DNA of 64,000 bases, from NCBI GenBank assembly GCA_949592205.1, contig CATIUR010000004.1:89330337-89394336 (forward strand), read 5' to 3'. Source of the stretch: Helichrysum umbraculigerum. Taxonomy: Eukaryota; Streptophyta; Magnoliopsida; Asterales; Asteraceae. Below the pieces are notes generated by a model. It did no database searches. It worked only from the letters and a program-made list of their open reading frames with translations, and had not been told where the DNA came from. Shown piece after piece: positions 43,573 through 55,578 of this stretch. The stretch's first letter is position 1; every line of letters starts with the position of its first letter. A program made the position numbers and the translations under genes.

Positions 43573-46143
43573 TAATGTAACCCAAAAAGTCATGTTTTTA
43601 AGGACATATTTCCACACTTTTTGGACTATTCTTTGGTGAAAACATTTCAAAACCATCATTATTTACCAAAAATCACCAAGGTAGTCTAAATATAGACATT
43701 GCTGCAAAAATCGGTTAAAACGTCCAAATAACACGCAAACCGAGGCAAAAAAATCACCTTAAATTTTCCGTTCTCAATATTCTTATGGAAATAGAGCTTA
43801 ATTCATATTTTATGATTCCATAGGAAAATCCAAGACCGGAGGTGAAAGAATCAGAAGAAACGGACAAAAGACGGAGAAGATACAAAGTCTGGAAGCTCGC
43901 CGATCGTCATCCGGAACACGCAAAAGTCAAACACTCCCAAATTTGGCAAACTCGGTGTCATTAGAAGCGTAATGGAAAAACGAAACCAATGGCTCAAGAA
44001 TCAAGCAAATCGAAGCCCAAACGAAGAAGATACGGACGAACCAAGCAACCGAGAAACAAGCGGAGGCCAAACCAAGCACCAACCCCCCCTGCCCACCTAG
44101 GTACCGTATACGGTACTCTAGGTGCCGTATACGGCCCTTAGGGTGCCGTATACGGGGTTGGTTGGCTTGTGAGGTGCCGTTTGTCCCCCCTTGGTCTTCT
44201 TGCCCCGTATGCAGCTTTGATGCTTGTACCTTATGCTTCAAGACTTGTACCAAGCCTTCCACCATTCTCCTATAAATACTAACCTCCATTTCTCATTTTC
44301 ACACACCTTACACCTCTCATCTCATTTTCTTTCTCTCTCTAAAACTTCTCTCTAGAATTAGGTTAGCATTCTCTCTCTAGCACTACTCTTAGGAGTTAGC
44401 GGAGAATTAGTAGGTTAGAGTAGAAGCTCTCAGTAGCTTTTGTACGGAGTTACTCCGAGACTTCAGATTTGTGAAGATTTGTCTGTATTACTCTCTTATT
44501 CAGGTTTAATACAATCTCTCGCATTTATTCTTTTAATTATGCATGCTTAGGAATGAATGCTAGAATTATGCTAGGCTAGACAAATCAATGTTTGTTGTGA
44601 TATATGCAATGTTAGGATAGTTATGATATAATATACAATTGGGGATGACACCATTATGAAACAACGGAGCTAACGTTATACGGCTTTCATTTGTATAGCG
44701 CCGGAATCATCACGAATGTGTGTAGTACGGAACGTGGAAGCTATGAAAGTCGTGGGCACAATCCGTTGTAGAAATAATGATTCCCAATTGTAACATGCTG
44801 TTACTCTGTCTGTCTAAACTTAAACTGTTTGCGAACTTATAAGCTGAACCTCTGCCTGTTTATCTATCCAACTTATGCTGTGGTTTGTATCCTCCTCCCT
44901 AGAACCTGGCCAATTGCTAGAAGTAGGATTGCCAACTATTCTGTGTATGATGATCAATGAGCTCAACATGGTAGTTGTTCCCTTTATTGAAACACATCTG
45001 AGGGACACGAAGCATAGGATTAGAGATAGATTAGGTTCACGCTTGTTTGTTGGGTATCTTTGGGACAACTTCCGGGATATCCATGATTTAATTATTAGGT
45101 CAGTTAATATGATGACTAGTGTTCCGTCCTATTGCATGTTCTTGTTTGATTGTTGCTTAGGTAGTGCATGCTAGACACACGCAAACATTATCACTGCCCT
45201 GCTAATTAGATTTTCACGAACATAATAAACATAATACAGACAGGTTAACATGCATGTAATAGTTGTGATGATTGTATGATTAATGATGAGCAATTCAGCT
45301 GACCGCTAGACAGATTATCCCAACCAGTTCCACGGGTTAAACCCTGTTCATGTTATTGTTCAATGAACAATTCATGCCATGATACTAACGTCCTCCGGAT
45401 GTCTGTAAATGGGGACCTAGATTAGAGGATAGTTGTCAGTTGAATTGGTCTGTGCATTTGGGAGAACTTCCGGTGTACTGGACATTCTATAACTGCTATC
45501 CATGTGACATATTATATATCTGATTGCGGACAACTCTACGTTAGGTATATAGTAGGATCGTAGCTGTAGCTCACTAAGAAATACAGGAATATCTAGTGAG
45601 TAATCTGGAACCCTAATTGATATAACGGAAAAGCTGTAAAACGCCCGAGTATCCGGTATAGCATTAACATAAATACGTGGGAAACCGAGTAAAGGTCGTA
45701 GGCATAATACTTTATCTACCTCACCGGATTAATCATCACATCTAGTAAACTTATCCCTCATAACTATCCATCCAAATAACATTGTCGAAGTCACAGCAAA
45801 CATATTCCTTATCTTGATTTCTCTGCGTACTCCGTACAAACCCCTGTCTTTAATTTAGTTTTTAATTTTAGTAATTAGTTTAGAAAACCAACCAACCTAT
45901 CAAAAAGTTTTAAAAACCCCAGCTAAATTACAAAAGATAATTAATCCTCCTAGATTCCCATGCCCGTTGTAGTTTGAAGAACGACACCTGAGTCATACAT
46001 ACCGCTTACTGCCCTTTAGGTCTTTAAGTTGTATCAAAACTTAGGATACCCAGCATAATAAATATAAAACACACTGTCCGTGCGCCCTTGCCGGAAGGTT
46101 CAACGACCTGAGTAAAATCCGACCGACCGCGGGGTGCACGACA
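43573..46143 (+). repeat. 3' LTR of element B
   Basis: 2,571 bp, starting TAATGTAACCC where the 5' LTR has TGATGTGACCC: two G-to-A changes, the kind expected from decay of methylated cytosines. Palindromes at 44099-44157, TATA box at 44271-44278. Ends GTGCACGACA before AGGAC. Confidence 0.93.
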
Positions 46144-46501
46144 AGGACCCACCGATCCAGCCCAGAACGACTTCAGACGATGGCAGCATCGATGCACCCC
46201 AGTCACCACCGACATTACCCGTGACGGCACCCGTCACAGCACCTACGGTAGTAGAGACACGTCACCAGTTCGCGGAAACCTCACACGGATCCGGGATGAG
46301 GAGAACCCCTAGGATGGTAGCTAGAGACTTTCCCATAGGACCTCTAGCGCCACGTGATAAGGCGCCGATGATTGAGCCTGAGATGCTACCTAAGGAGCCA
46401 CCACAGAAGAGGCTCAAGGCTACACATTTGGACTAGATGCCTTACCTTCTGAGAGAGTGGAGAGCACTTGAGGGTATCCCATCGACATACGAGACCGGAG
46501 A

Positions 46502-48966
46502 TGTTGCACCCCCGAATTATGATGCGGAAGCGGTTCGGGTCGGGGCGCGACTAATACGATAATCACAGCACAAAGATATATAGTAAACGACTCTATATGC
46601 GTCGTTTTAACAAAATATATTGATATAAGAAATGTTTACAACATTTGAAGCTATACATAGCTCGTGTTCTGAAAATGAGAGATTCCAATACATAAATACT
46701 TTTACAAAATATATTAATGCAAGGAAACCTCTAATATCTGCATGCTGACTCGAGCTACAGTAACCCTGAGGGCAGTCCAACTTACTGCTGAGTACCTGTG
46801 ATACATGCTAAAAGGGGTCAGCGAAACGCTGGTGAGCTCACAGGTTTGTATGTCAAAACATATAGTATGAACCGCAAGATTTAATTGAATTTAAGTTGTA
46901 ATAAAGTAAAATAAAAGTTATATAGCCATGAGCACATAGTCTGAGCTTAAATTGAGGGTCGGGTCCAATGAAGGAATTCCGATCGAGGTGCCTCCTACGA
47001 GTGCCTAATCTACACTCGTCTACTCAAATGCTAATACGTCCGTTTGACTAGTTAGTGCTTGCTAACCTAGACGAGGATTGTCAATCCTATATGATATCAT
47101 ATACTAACATTCACGCTACAGATTTATTACCAAACTATGTTGTGGAGGGCTTTAAATTGATTAGTTGAAAACAACTCATGTAGTATTTGATTTGATTGTA
47201 CTTGCGTTCACATGTAAATAAATCGAGCAATGTATCACACCCCTGATGAAAACAATAAAGTAGGGGCTATGAGACTCACCTGAGTCTTGAGAGTTTATCT
47301 TAATAAACTTGAGTTGATTAGCCGAGTAGTGATGTCCGAAGACTTGTAACCTGAGGGTGTCCACGACACGCGATGGTTATAAACGTGAGTAGGTATCTAT
47401 AAAGACTACCTTTGTAGTTGTTCGTCCAACTAGAATGTCCAAATTACTACGATTTGGTTGATTAGATTGAGTTTTGAAAACGTGTACGGCCCGTTGGTGA
47501 TCGTTTGTAATAATAATCTCAACATTATTATTATGATTTCAAAGTGTTATACTTATAAAGTATGTCCCAAAGTGTTTTAGAAGTTGCATCGTATAAAGGT
47601 TTGAAGTTATATAAGTTCGACACTTAGTATAAAAATAGTTTGTAACTTTCTGTTTTTTAGCGTCACTTATAGCGTCACTAGGGGTTTAGGCGACCCTCGA
47701 GAAGTGTCGCATAAAATGGTAAATTATGTATTAGTAGCGTTACTTGGAGAAGTGACACATAAAGGGCGACACTTAGGCAAGTGTCGGGTATGAGTGTCGG
47801 TGTAAATGTTGGTAAATTAAAAATCGATTTTGGGGCGACACTTAAGGAGTGTCGGAGGTTTCTGATTTCTGATTATAGGCGACACTTAAGCAAGTGTCGC
47901 TTGGAGTGTCGGGTATTGAATTTGCGACACTTTCGTAGTGACGCAAAAAGAGGGTTTTTAGTGGCACTTAGGCAAGTGACGCAAAATTAGGGCTTTATGC
48001 GACACTTAGTGCGTCACTTGAGGAAGTGACGCATCACTGCTTTGGTCCGTGCGACACTTACATCTGATGGTCGGATTTTGTGTCGAAAACGTGTTTTCCG
48101 GTTTCCGTTCGGCCCGAAACTTTTACCCAACCCATATTTGGACATTTCAAGCTTAAATAAACAACTTTCAAGTAAAATAAATGAAATTTAAGAGTTTTCG
48201 GGATTTGTCGGGAATCTTACAAGTTAACGCTGGGAGAAACCGAAAAGGTAGAAATGTAGATCTTGATGCGGTGAACGTTTTTCTCCAAATGAGTCTTGAA
48301 ATCCGAGGTCGTTTGGTGGTGTTATTTTGTGGATGAAGGTGGTGGTGGTATGGTGGTAGAAATGGAAGAAAGAAAGAGAAAAGAGAAGAGAGAGAGTGAG
48401 GAGGTGGGAAATGAGGGAAGAAAAGGGAGGTTGGGGGTTTTGGTGGAAGCCTCCAACTTCTTCGGCCCCCATAATTGTGCTCCGTGCGGTGTTCATTTCC
48501 CCGATCGTTTAAACGTTAAATAATTATTTAATACGTTTAAATATACGTTTTAAAATACGAATAATTACTCGATATTCTTGGTTGAAGTATTTCACCAAAT
48601 ACTTAATAATTGCATTATAAAATATAACTTAGCTTTGTTTTGATTGTTGCGCGTTTAATATTTTAATCGCGTGGATGTAAAATTGTACGATACGATATTG
48701 GTACTAAATATTATCAAAATAATATTTTTGGATATAATTGTGTTACTAAATAATGTTATACTATTTAATACAATTTTTCACCAACGTCCGTATTATTTGA
48801 ACCGAATTACATTCGATTTGAGATGTGTACGATTTAATCAAATCGCATAATTGTATATATTCAACAATATATATATTGATACATTAATTAGCCTAACACA
48901 GAACTAATTACATGTCTTAAAGTTGATTAGGCACTAATCACTAATCCTAATTTGACGGGTGTCACA
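46502..48966 (-). repeat. 3' LTR of element J
   Basis: 2,465 bp, TGTTGCACCCCCGAATT to GGGTGTCACA. Sense order: CT-rich leader about 48440-48350, GGAGAAAAACG...GATCTACA about 48285-48255, TTGTAAGATTCCCGAC near 48215, a GCGACACTT array 47650-48060, CTCAGGTGAGT...AGCCCC 47263-47284, terminal block with GCTTCCGC. Confidence 0.92.
47650..48060. repeat. GCGACACTT...AAGTGTCGC array in J LTR
   Basis: A dozen or so copies of GCGACACTTA and its inverse AAGTGTCGC (also AAGTGACGC), forming hairpins such as GCGACACTTAAGCAAGTGTC. Spacing is irregular. Position equals that of the TGCGACGT array in F. Confidence 0.88.
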
Positions 48967-49000
48967 TTCTCCCCCTGTTAGAAGAATTTCGTCCCGAAAT

Positions 49001-51892
49001 TTAGTTTGAAGTCGTGTTTGAAGTAACATAAGCGAATAACTGAGGGTACTTGAGTCGCATTTGGTCTTCCCGTTCCCAAGTGAATTCCGGACCACACCGC
49101 GAATTCCACCTGACCTTAACGATGGGAATACAACTTTGTTTGAGTTGTTTGACCTCACGGTCCATGATTTCGGCGGGTTCTACAACAAAGTGAAGCTTGT
49201 CGTCAATACGAATTTCATCGAGTGGAATAATAAGTGTCTCATCAGACAAACATTTCTTCAAGTTAGAAATGTGAAAAGTGGGATGCACGCTGCTGAGTTC
49301 CGAGGGCAGCTGCAATCGATATGCCACCGGACCAATCCTCTCGAGGATCTCAAAAGGCCCAATGTATCTAGCGTTTAGTTTTCCGCGTTTGCCGAAACGA
49401 ATGGCACATTTCCAAGGTGAAACTTTGAGTAGTACTCGATCCCCAACCTGGAACTCGAGTGGTTTGCGTCTCACATCATCATAACTTTTCTGACAATAAC
49501 GTGCGGCTTTGAGTGGTTGACTGTCTCCCACTTCGGTCCAACAAATCGGTGATCGGCACTTACGACCGTACAGTGCCTCGAAAGGTGCAGCTTTAATGCT
49601 GGTATGATAACTGTTGTTGTACGAAAACTCGCACAATGGTAAATGTTTTTCCCAGTTTACACCGAAGTCAACTACGCAAGCTCGTAGCATGTCCTCCAGC
49701 GTTTGAATTGTTCGTTCACTTTGGCCGTCAGTTTGAGGGTGATATGCGGTACTCATATCAAGACGGGTACCCAGTGATTTCTGAAGTGATTGCCAAAAGT
49801 GAGATGTGAAGCGACTATCTCTATCAGAGATAATTGAGATTGGAACGCCGTGTCGGGTTACAATTTCTTTCAGATAAATTCAAGTGAGGCGTTCCATTTT
49901 GTCGGTTTCCTTGATCGCAAGGAAATAAGCAGATTTCGTGAGACGATCAACGATCACCCAAATGGTATCGCAACCGCTCGATGACTTTGGTAGTTTGGTT
50001 ATGAAATCCATGGCAATTTGTTCCCATTTCCATTGAGGAATTTTGGGATGTTGAAGTAAACCAGAAGGTTTTTTATATTCGACTTTGACCATCGAGCAAG
50101 TAAGACACTTGCTGACATACGTGGCAATTTCGGCTTTCAAGTTTGGCCACCAATAGAATTCCTTGATGCCATGATACCTTTTGTCGGATCCCGGATGAAT
50201 AGAATATTTGGACTTGTGAGCTTCATCCATCACCAAGTCTCGAAGGTTTCCAAAACTAGGCAACTAGATTCGGTTAGAGAAATACCTAACTCCGTTAGGT
50301 TTGAGTTCAAACTGTTTATCCTTGCCTCGCAAGGCTTCGTTTTTTATGTTATCGGTTTTCAGAGCTTCGAGTTGAGCAGTGAGAATCTGAATGTTTAGAT
50401 CGTTAAGAATAGTCATACTGAGGGCTCGAACTCGAAGTTGTTTCAATCGTTCTTTTCGACTAAGGGCATTGGCAACAACATTTGCCTTCCCTGGATGGTA
50501 TTTGATTTCGCAGTCGTAATCGGTAAGCAACTCGACCCATCGACGTTGCCTCATGTTGAGATCCTTCTGATCGAATATGTGCTGAAGACTTTTGTGGTCG
50601 GTAAAGATTGTGCACCTTGTGACGTAAAGATAATGCCTCCAGATTTTGAGAGCGAAGACGACATCTCCGAGTTCGAGGTCATGAGTGGTGTAGTTTTTTT
50701 CGTGAATTTTCAGTTATCGTGAGGCGTAGGCAATGACCTTGTCCCGTTGCATCAACACACAACCGAGACCTTGATGAGAAGCATCGCAGTATACCACGAA
50801 GTCATCGGTGCCTTCGGGTAATGATAGAATAGGGGCACTGCAAAGCTTTTGTTTTAGAAGTTGAAATTCTGACTCTTGTTTATCAGTCCAGTCGAACTTT
50901 TTGTCTTTCTGAGTCAGTGTCGTGAGTGGTTGGGCTATTTTCGAGAAGTTTTCAATGAATCACCGATAGTACCCAGCAAGTCCTAGGAATTGCCGTACTT
51001 CGGTTGGAGTGGTTGGTGCTTGCCAGCACTTCATAGCCTCGATTTTTGCTGGATCAACATGAATTCCTTGATTATCGATAACATGTCCAAGGAATTGAAC
51101 GGTTTGCATCCAGAACTCACACTTAGAAAATTTAGCATACAACTCCTCGTGTCTAGGTAATTCTAGGATGGTTTTGAGATGTTGCGCGTGTTCTTGTTCG
51201 TTGCGCGAGTAGATGAGAATGTCGTCAATGAAGACAATGACAAACTTGTCGAGATAAGGTTTTCACACCCGATTCATAAGATCCATGAATACAGCCGGTG
51301 CGTTGGTTAGACCGAATGGCATCACCTAGAATTCGTAATGTCCATAACGGGTTCTGAAAGCAGTTTTTGGGATATCGGTGTCTCGAACACGTAGTTGGTG
51401 ATAACCTGACCGAAGATCGTTCTTTGAATAAAAAACTCGACCCTTGTAGTTGGTCAAACAGGTCATCAATACGAGGAAGTGGATATCGGTTCTTGACGGT
51501 TAACTTGTTCAACTCTCGGTAGTCGATACACATTCTGAATGAACCGTCTTTCTTTTTCACAAATAAGACCGGAGCTCCCCAAGGTGAAGAACTCGGTCTG
51601 ATGAATCCTCTTTCCAGGTGTTCTTGTAATTGGGTGGACAACTTCTGAAGTTCGGATGGGGCAAAGTGGTATGGTGCTCGGGCCACAGGTGCAGTACCTG
51701 GCACGAGATCGATTGAGAGCTCAACCTGTCTTGGTGGTGGTAAACCAGGCAGTTCTTCGGGAAAGACTTCTGGAAAGTCTCGAACGATGGGCACATCCTC
51801 AAGTCGCTTCTCCTCCGAATTTTTCTCCATGATGTGCGCGAGGATTTCCGGATAACCTTTTCTCAGGAATTTTCGGGTTTTTAAGCAAGATA
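49001..51892 (-). pseudogene. pol: pol remnant of J (protease end, RT, RNase H, integrase, chromodomain)
   Basis: Homologous along its length to F pol but broken into at least five frames by stops and indels. 51225-51890 covers the protease-RT linker and RT N-terminal half (MCIDYRELNKL; ends in a frameshift near 51430). The catalytic ATTGACGAC (IDD) is still present near 51215. 50960-51142 holds the RT end, 50264-50554 RNase H, 49880-50263 the integrase zinc domain and first Asp (IAMDFITKLP), 49001-49756 the rest of integrase with DGQSERTIQTLE and chromodomain (VKVRWNSRCGPEFTWE). A stretch after TEVGDSQ is deleted compared with F. At the site of the F stop, J has CAA. Confidence 0.93.
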
Positions 51893-54800
51893 TGTGACAA
51901 CTCTCCAAATTAGGTATTAATTTACATTTAAGCATGTGCATTCTTACGCTAATTTCCTGATTAAGTTTTAACAAAACTATTTGATGTGATGTAAGCCTAG
52001 CAAGCCCAGTACTTTTAAAACAAAAAGTAATAAGTAATACGTAAGTATTTAAAGTTACGTACAAATATATCGGAACGAACTCGACAAAAATAAATAACAA
52101 AAGTTTGTGACACAAAAGTTATTAATAATTCAATTATTAATTACGAGTATTTATATATCTATAACGAATAGATAAAATGGTCTAAATATACGTTTAACAT
52201 AAAACGTATTATAACACGAACAGAAACAATTTTAAAACACACATAAAAGGTCGAATCATAAAAATTCCAATTTTCTCATTCGTTTGGAAGAAGTTAGAAC
52301 ATTACTTCAAAATATGAAATTGAAACTTGACTGAAATTTGGCGCCCATTTAACTGCGCGCAGTAAAATGTACAAAATTGTACAACTATTTAAAATAATGA
52401 TAACATCATTATTCTGATTATAAATTACGAACCAGGAGAACATCTACAAAATAAAAATATAAATTGTTAATTTTTATATTGCTAAAATTATACCCGTACT
52501 CGAAATTGAGGTGCCAAAATCTGGCACCTAATTTCAATAATTGAGAGACCACAACTGTGATCTCCCATACTCGTTCAAATTATTTTACTCCCTCCTCTCT
52601 TTTCTCTGTAATCATACAAACACACACACACACATATCATCTTCAATCTTCATTTCTTCTTTTTCATTATCTGGAGCAACAACAAGATCAAGAAGCAGAA
52701 GCATAACCACCATCATCATCTTCATCATCCGTATCATCATTCTCACCATTTTCACTTTGTAAGAGAATCTCAAATCTTTAATTTCTTTACTTCAAATTCG
52801 TTATATAACTTGTATACATATCATAATCTAAGTATATAACAACAATATGATGATGATATGTGATTATTCTTGAAAATGAGTTTATAAAACCCAAAACTAC
52901 AAAACCAAAATCGTTATATAAAAATTTGTTAAAATGGAGTAATAACCTATAAAAATGACATATAAACTTGTTAGAAACATTTGGTAACATAGTCTAAAGG
53001 ATTTGAGCCAAATAAAACCGTGTATATATATTAACAGTCGCGAACAGGGGACTGAAACGAGCCACGAATATAGCGGATTCCATTGAATCCGGCGTATTCC
53101 CAACAAAAACCAAACGAATCCGGCGGATTCTAGGGAATCCGGCGGATTCCCGTGTCCGACCCGCACACAAATCTTCGGCTAAAACGATGAACGAGTAAAA
53201 GACACGGATGAATACGGCGGATTCAAATGAATCCGGCGTATTCCCAAACCTTCACACGAATTGCCTGATGAACACAAACGAATCCGGCGTATTCTATTGA
53301 ATACGGCGGATTCCCCCAAACTTGATTGAATACGGCGGATTCACTCGAATCCGGCGTATTCCGATTTGGTACTTGAATCCGGCGGATTCAAATAGAATCC
53401 GGCGGATTCCCTTGTCTGGTCAACACTTTGACTTTTATTTTTAAACAACAAACGATTCCGTTAACGATTCCATTTATACGATACATTTACGAGACATTGT
53501 AAACCATTAATAAAAACAATAAGGTGATATATCCGGACACGGACTTTGGACTTATTTATTTCGTACGAACAAACGATACATGACGTATATATATATACGA
53601 ACTTTGTAAATTATACGATTTGGATACGAATACACAATCGGGACATTTAAACTTTTTTAACACTTATTAAACAAACGTAACAATATTAAAGACAAATGAT
53701 ATTTATTAAACGGAATAAATATATTATCAAGTTTTATATAACAAATAAAACTCGACACGTTTTAAATACGAAGCAACGTATTACAATATATATACATATA
53801 TTCGGGAACGCACGATATATGTAGACACAAACGTTTATTTTTTCTTAAACAAATGAAAACTTATATATAGTTTGATATACGTAAACAACGTATTGATTAA
53901 ATATATATATACATACGACACTTAAGAAATATATATTCATATATATATATGCAAATGGATTACACGTTTAACAAACGTACAACTTAATAATGTACAACAA
54001 GTATATTTACGTACGTATACATATGTAAAACAAATATATGTACAAACAATGATAATGGGACAATGATCAAATTATACGTACAACTATATACAAAGTATAT
54101 GTACAAATGAAAACAAAACGACCTTCCGTTAAATAGACAATTACATATTGGTTTGTACACTTAACAAGTGAATGATATGAGAAAATAATAACAATATTCC
54201 AACACAATATCACAAATAAATTCAACGACTTATATTACTAAGAAATCAACCATTTCTTCAAACCAACAAACTGTTAACATAAATGATTGAAACAAATCAA
54301 ACGTACTTATGTTAATATATTTATTGTATATAGGTTAACATACCTTGGGCAATTATCTGTTTGGCTGCTAGCTTTCATACCGAGCAAAACTACAGTGAGT
54401 TCACAGCCCCTACTTTGCAAATGTTTTATGCTTTTAAACATAGGGGTGTAAACATAGAAACTGCATGCTAAACACATGCAGCAAATGATATAAATGCTTT
54501 ATTGCTTTATACAACTGTTTATATGAAATATTATTTCACAACTGTTTTGGGAATTAGACAACAAATCCTAGTACGGACCAGACTTGAGATGTGTGCATGA
54601 AAGACCTTATGTCATGCAGACTATAACCATTAGCTAGGTGACTCTAGCCACTGAGTATACGAATAGTACTATTGACGTGACGACCCTCCTGTGGATGGAG
54701 CGTATACTTAATTGTCCTTCAGGCAAACAATATAAGTTTTGGTTGTGGTTTGGTTATAGGGTTAGGTCGCGTTACTTTAACCTGCGAGGTTTAGCTCACC

Positions 54801-55533
54801 TTTCAGGGGATTATAAGTCTAAGTATTCCCACTTACTATCTAGGATGAACTTATCCTACAACTGTTTTATACCAGTATACTTACTGGTTATATTTATATA
54901 CTAGTGAACCACCAGACATACATTTTGGGTAACAACCTGCATAAAACTATATTTTTGGGTAACTATCCCTACAATCTGATAAATTGCAAAACCTGCAAAC
55001 ATTTATTTATTGAATAACATTTCAATAACTTAACATAAATGGTTTAACATACCACACATTTATACAAAACCTGTGAATTCACTCAACATATTTGTTGACG
55101 ACTTTCTTTCTATGTTTTACAGGAAATTAGCTACGTAAGTAAGGATCGCATGCATTCAGGATGGACAACCCTGGACTACTTAGGATGCCATATATTTTGG
55201 GACAGCTTTTGAGGATTTCCTCTGTATTACTGCAGACATTGAAGTTATACTTATGAAATCTTACCTTAACATATGTATTGAAAAACTTAAGTGTTTTAAA
55301 CTTTATTACTACTGTACGACTTACATAGTCGTATTACTTTTGTAATAACTATTTTAAATTGGCATCCTTTATATAATATGTTATGTATGATCATATGCTC
55401 TGATACGATGAATGCACAATTGTAACGTCATCACCCCCGTTGTTAAACTGTTTACACAAAATGCTTCCGCCAATTATTACTTGCTTCCGCTAAACATTAA
55501 ATAAACACAATTACCGATTTTGGGGGTGTGACA
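51893..55533 (+). mobile_element. Solo LTR I with AGATA target duplication
   Basis: 3,641 bp from TGTGACAACTC to GGGGGTGTGACA, flanked by AGATA at 51888-51892 and 55534-55538; F pol reads continuously across the equivalent point. The LTR is very AT-rich. In order: CT-rich leader 52590-52700, ACTTTGTAAGAGA near 52755, palindrome array 53070-53420, ACAGTGAGTTCACAGCCCC 54392-54410, TTTCTTTCTATGTTTTACAG near 55105-55125, terminal part with two GCTTCCGC copies (about 55463-55500). Confidence 0.94.
53070..53420. repeat. GAATCCGGCGGATTC palindrome array in solo LTR I
   Basis: About eleven copies of a 15-bp near-perfect palindrome, GAATCCGGCGGATTC, with variants GAATACGGCGGATTC and GAATCCGGCGTATTC, separated by 10-30 bp. 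A local GC peak inside a strongly AT-rich LTR. Confidence 0.92.
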
Positions 55534-55578
55534 AGATATGATGTTCAGTCTCGTCCCACATGTCTCCCCCTGTATGAC

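Larger units (their letters stand above)
32355..46143 (+). mobile_element. Athila-type Ty3/gypsy element B, AGGAC target duplication
   Basis: A 13,789-bp element: 5' LTR 32355-34953, primer site 34960-34976, gag-pol 35149-40719, stem-loop 40772-40789, extra ORF 41051-41707, long 3' non-coding part with several polypurine-like motifs, 3' LTR 43573-46143. AGGAC flanks it at 32350-32354 and 46144-46148. The LTRs differ by about 50 substitutions by eye (about 2%) plus two indels (about 12 and 17 bp), so B is clearly older than F. Confidence 0.93.
32277..46501 (+). pseudogene. Unidentified open frame K, split by element B
   Basis: Two pieces, 32277-32354 and 46149-46501, flank element B. Removing B and one copy of its AGGAC duplication joins them in one frame: an acidic segment (DSDEDPFEGDFDSD) followed by a Pro/Thr-rich part (PVTAPVTAPTVVETRH), MRRTPRMVARDFPIGPLAP and a basic end (PPQKRLKATHLD) with stop TAG at 46434-46436. 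I do not recognise the family. Low-complexity acidic and proline-rich frames like this occur in plant retroelements, so an older element is the likeliest source. Its left end is cut at 32276 and its right end by element J. Confidence 0.5.
46502..55578 (-). mobile_element. Degraded Tekay-type element J (5' part beyond the window)
   Basis: Minus-strand element: 3' LTR 46502-48966, polypurine tract 48967-48978, pol remnant 49001-51892, interrupted by solo LTR I, then 45 more bases of pol (55534-55578) before element L interrupts again. The rest, including gag, primer site and 5' LTR, would lie past L outside the window. It sits in frame K just after GGAGA (46497-46501), the presumed left target duplication. 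Confidence 0.88.
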
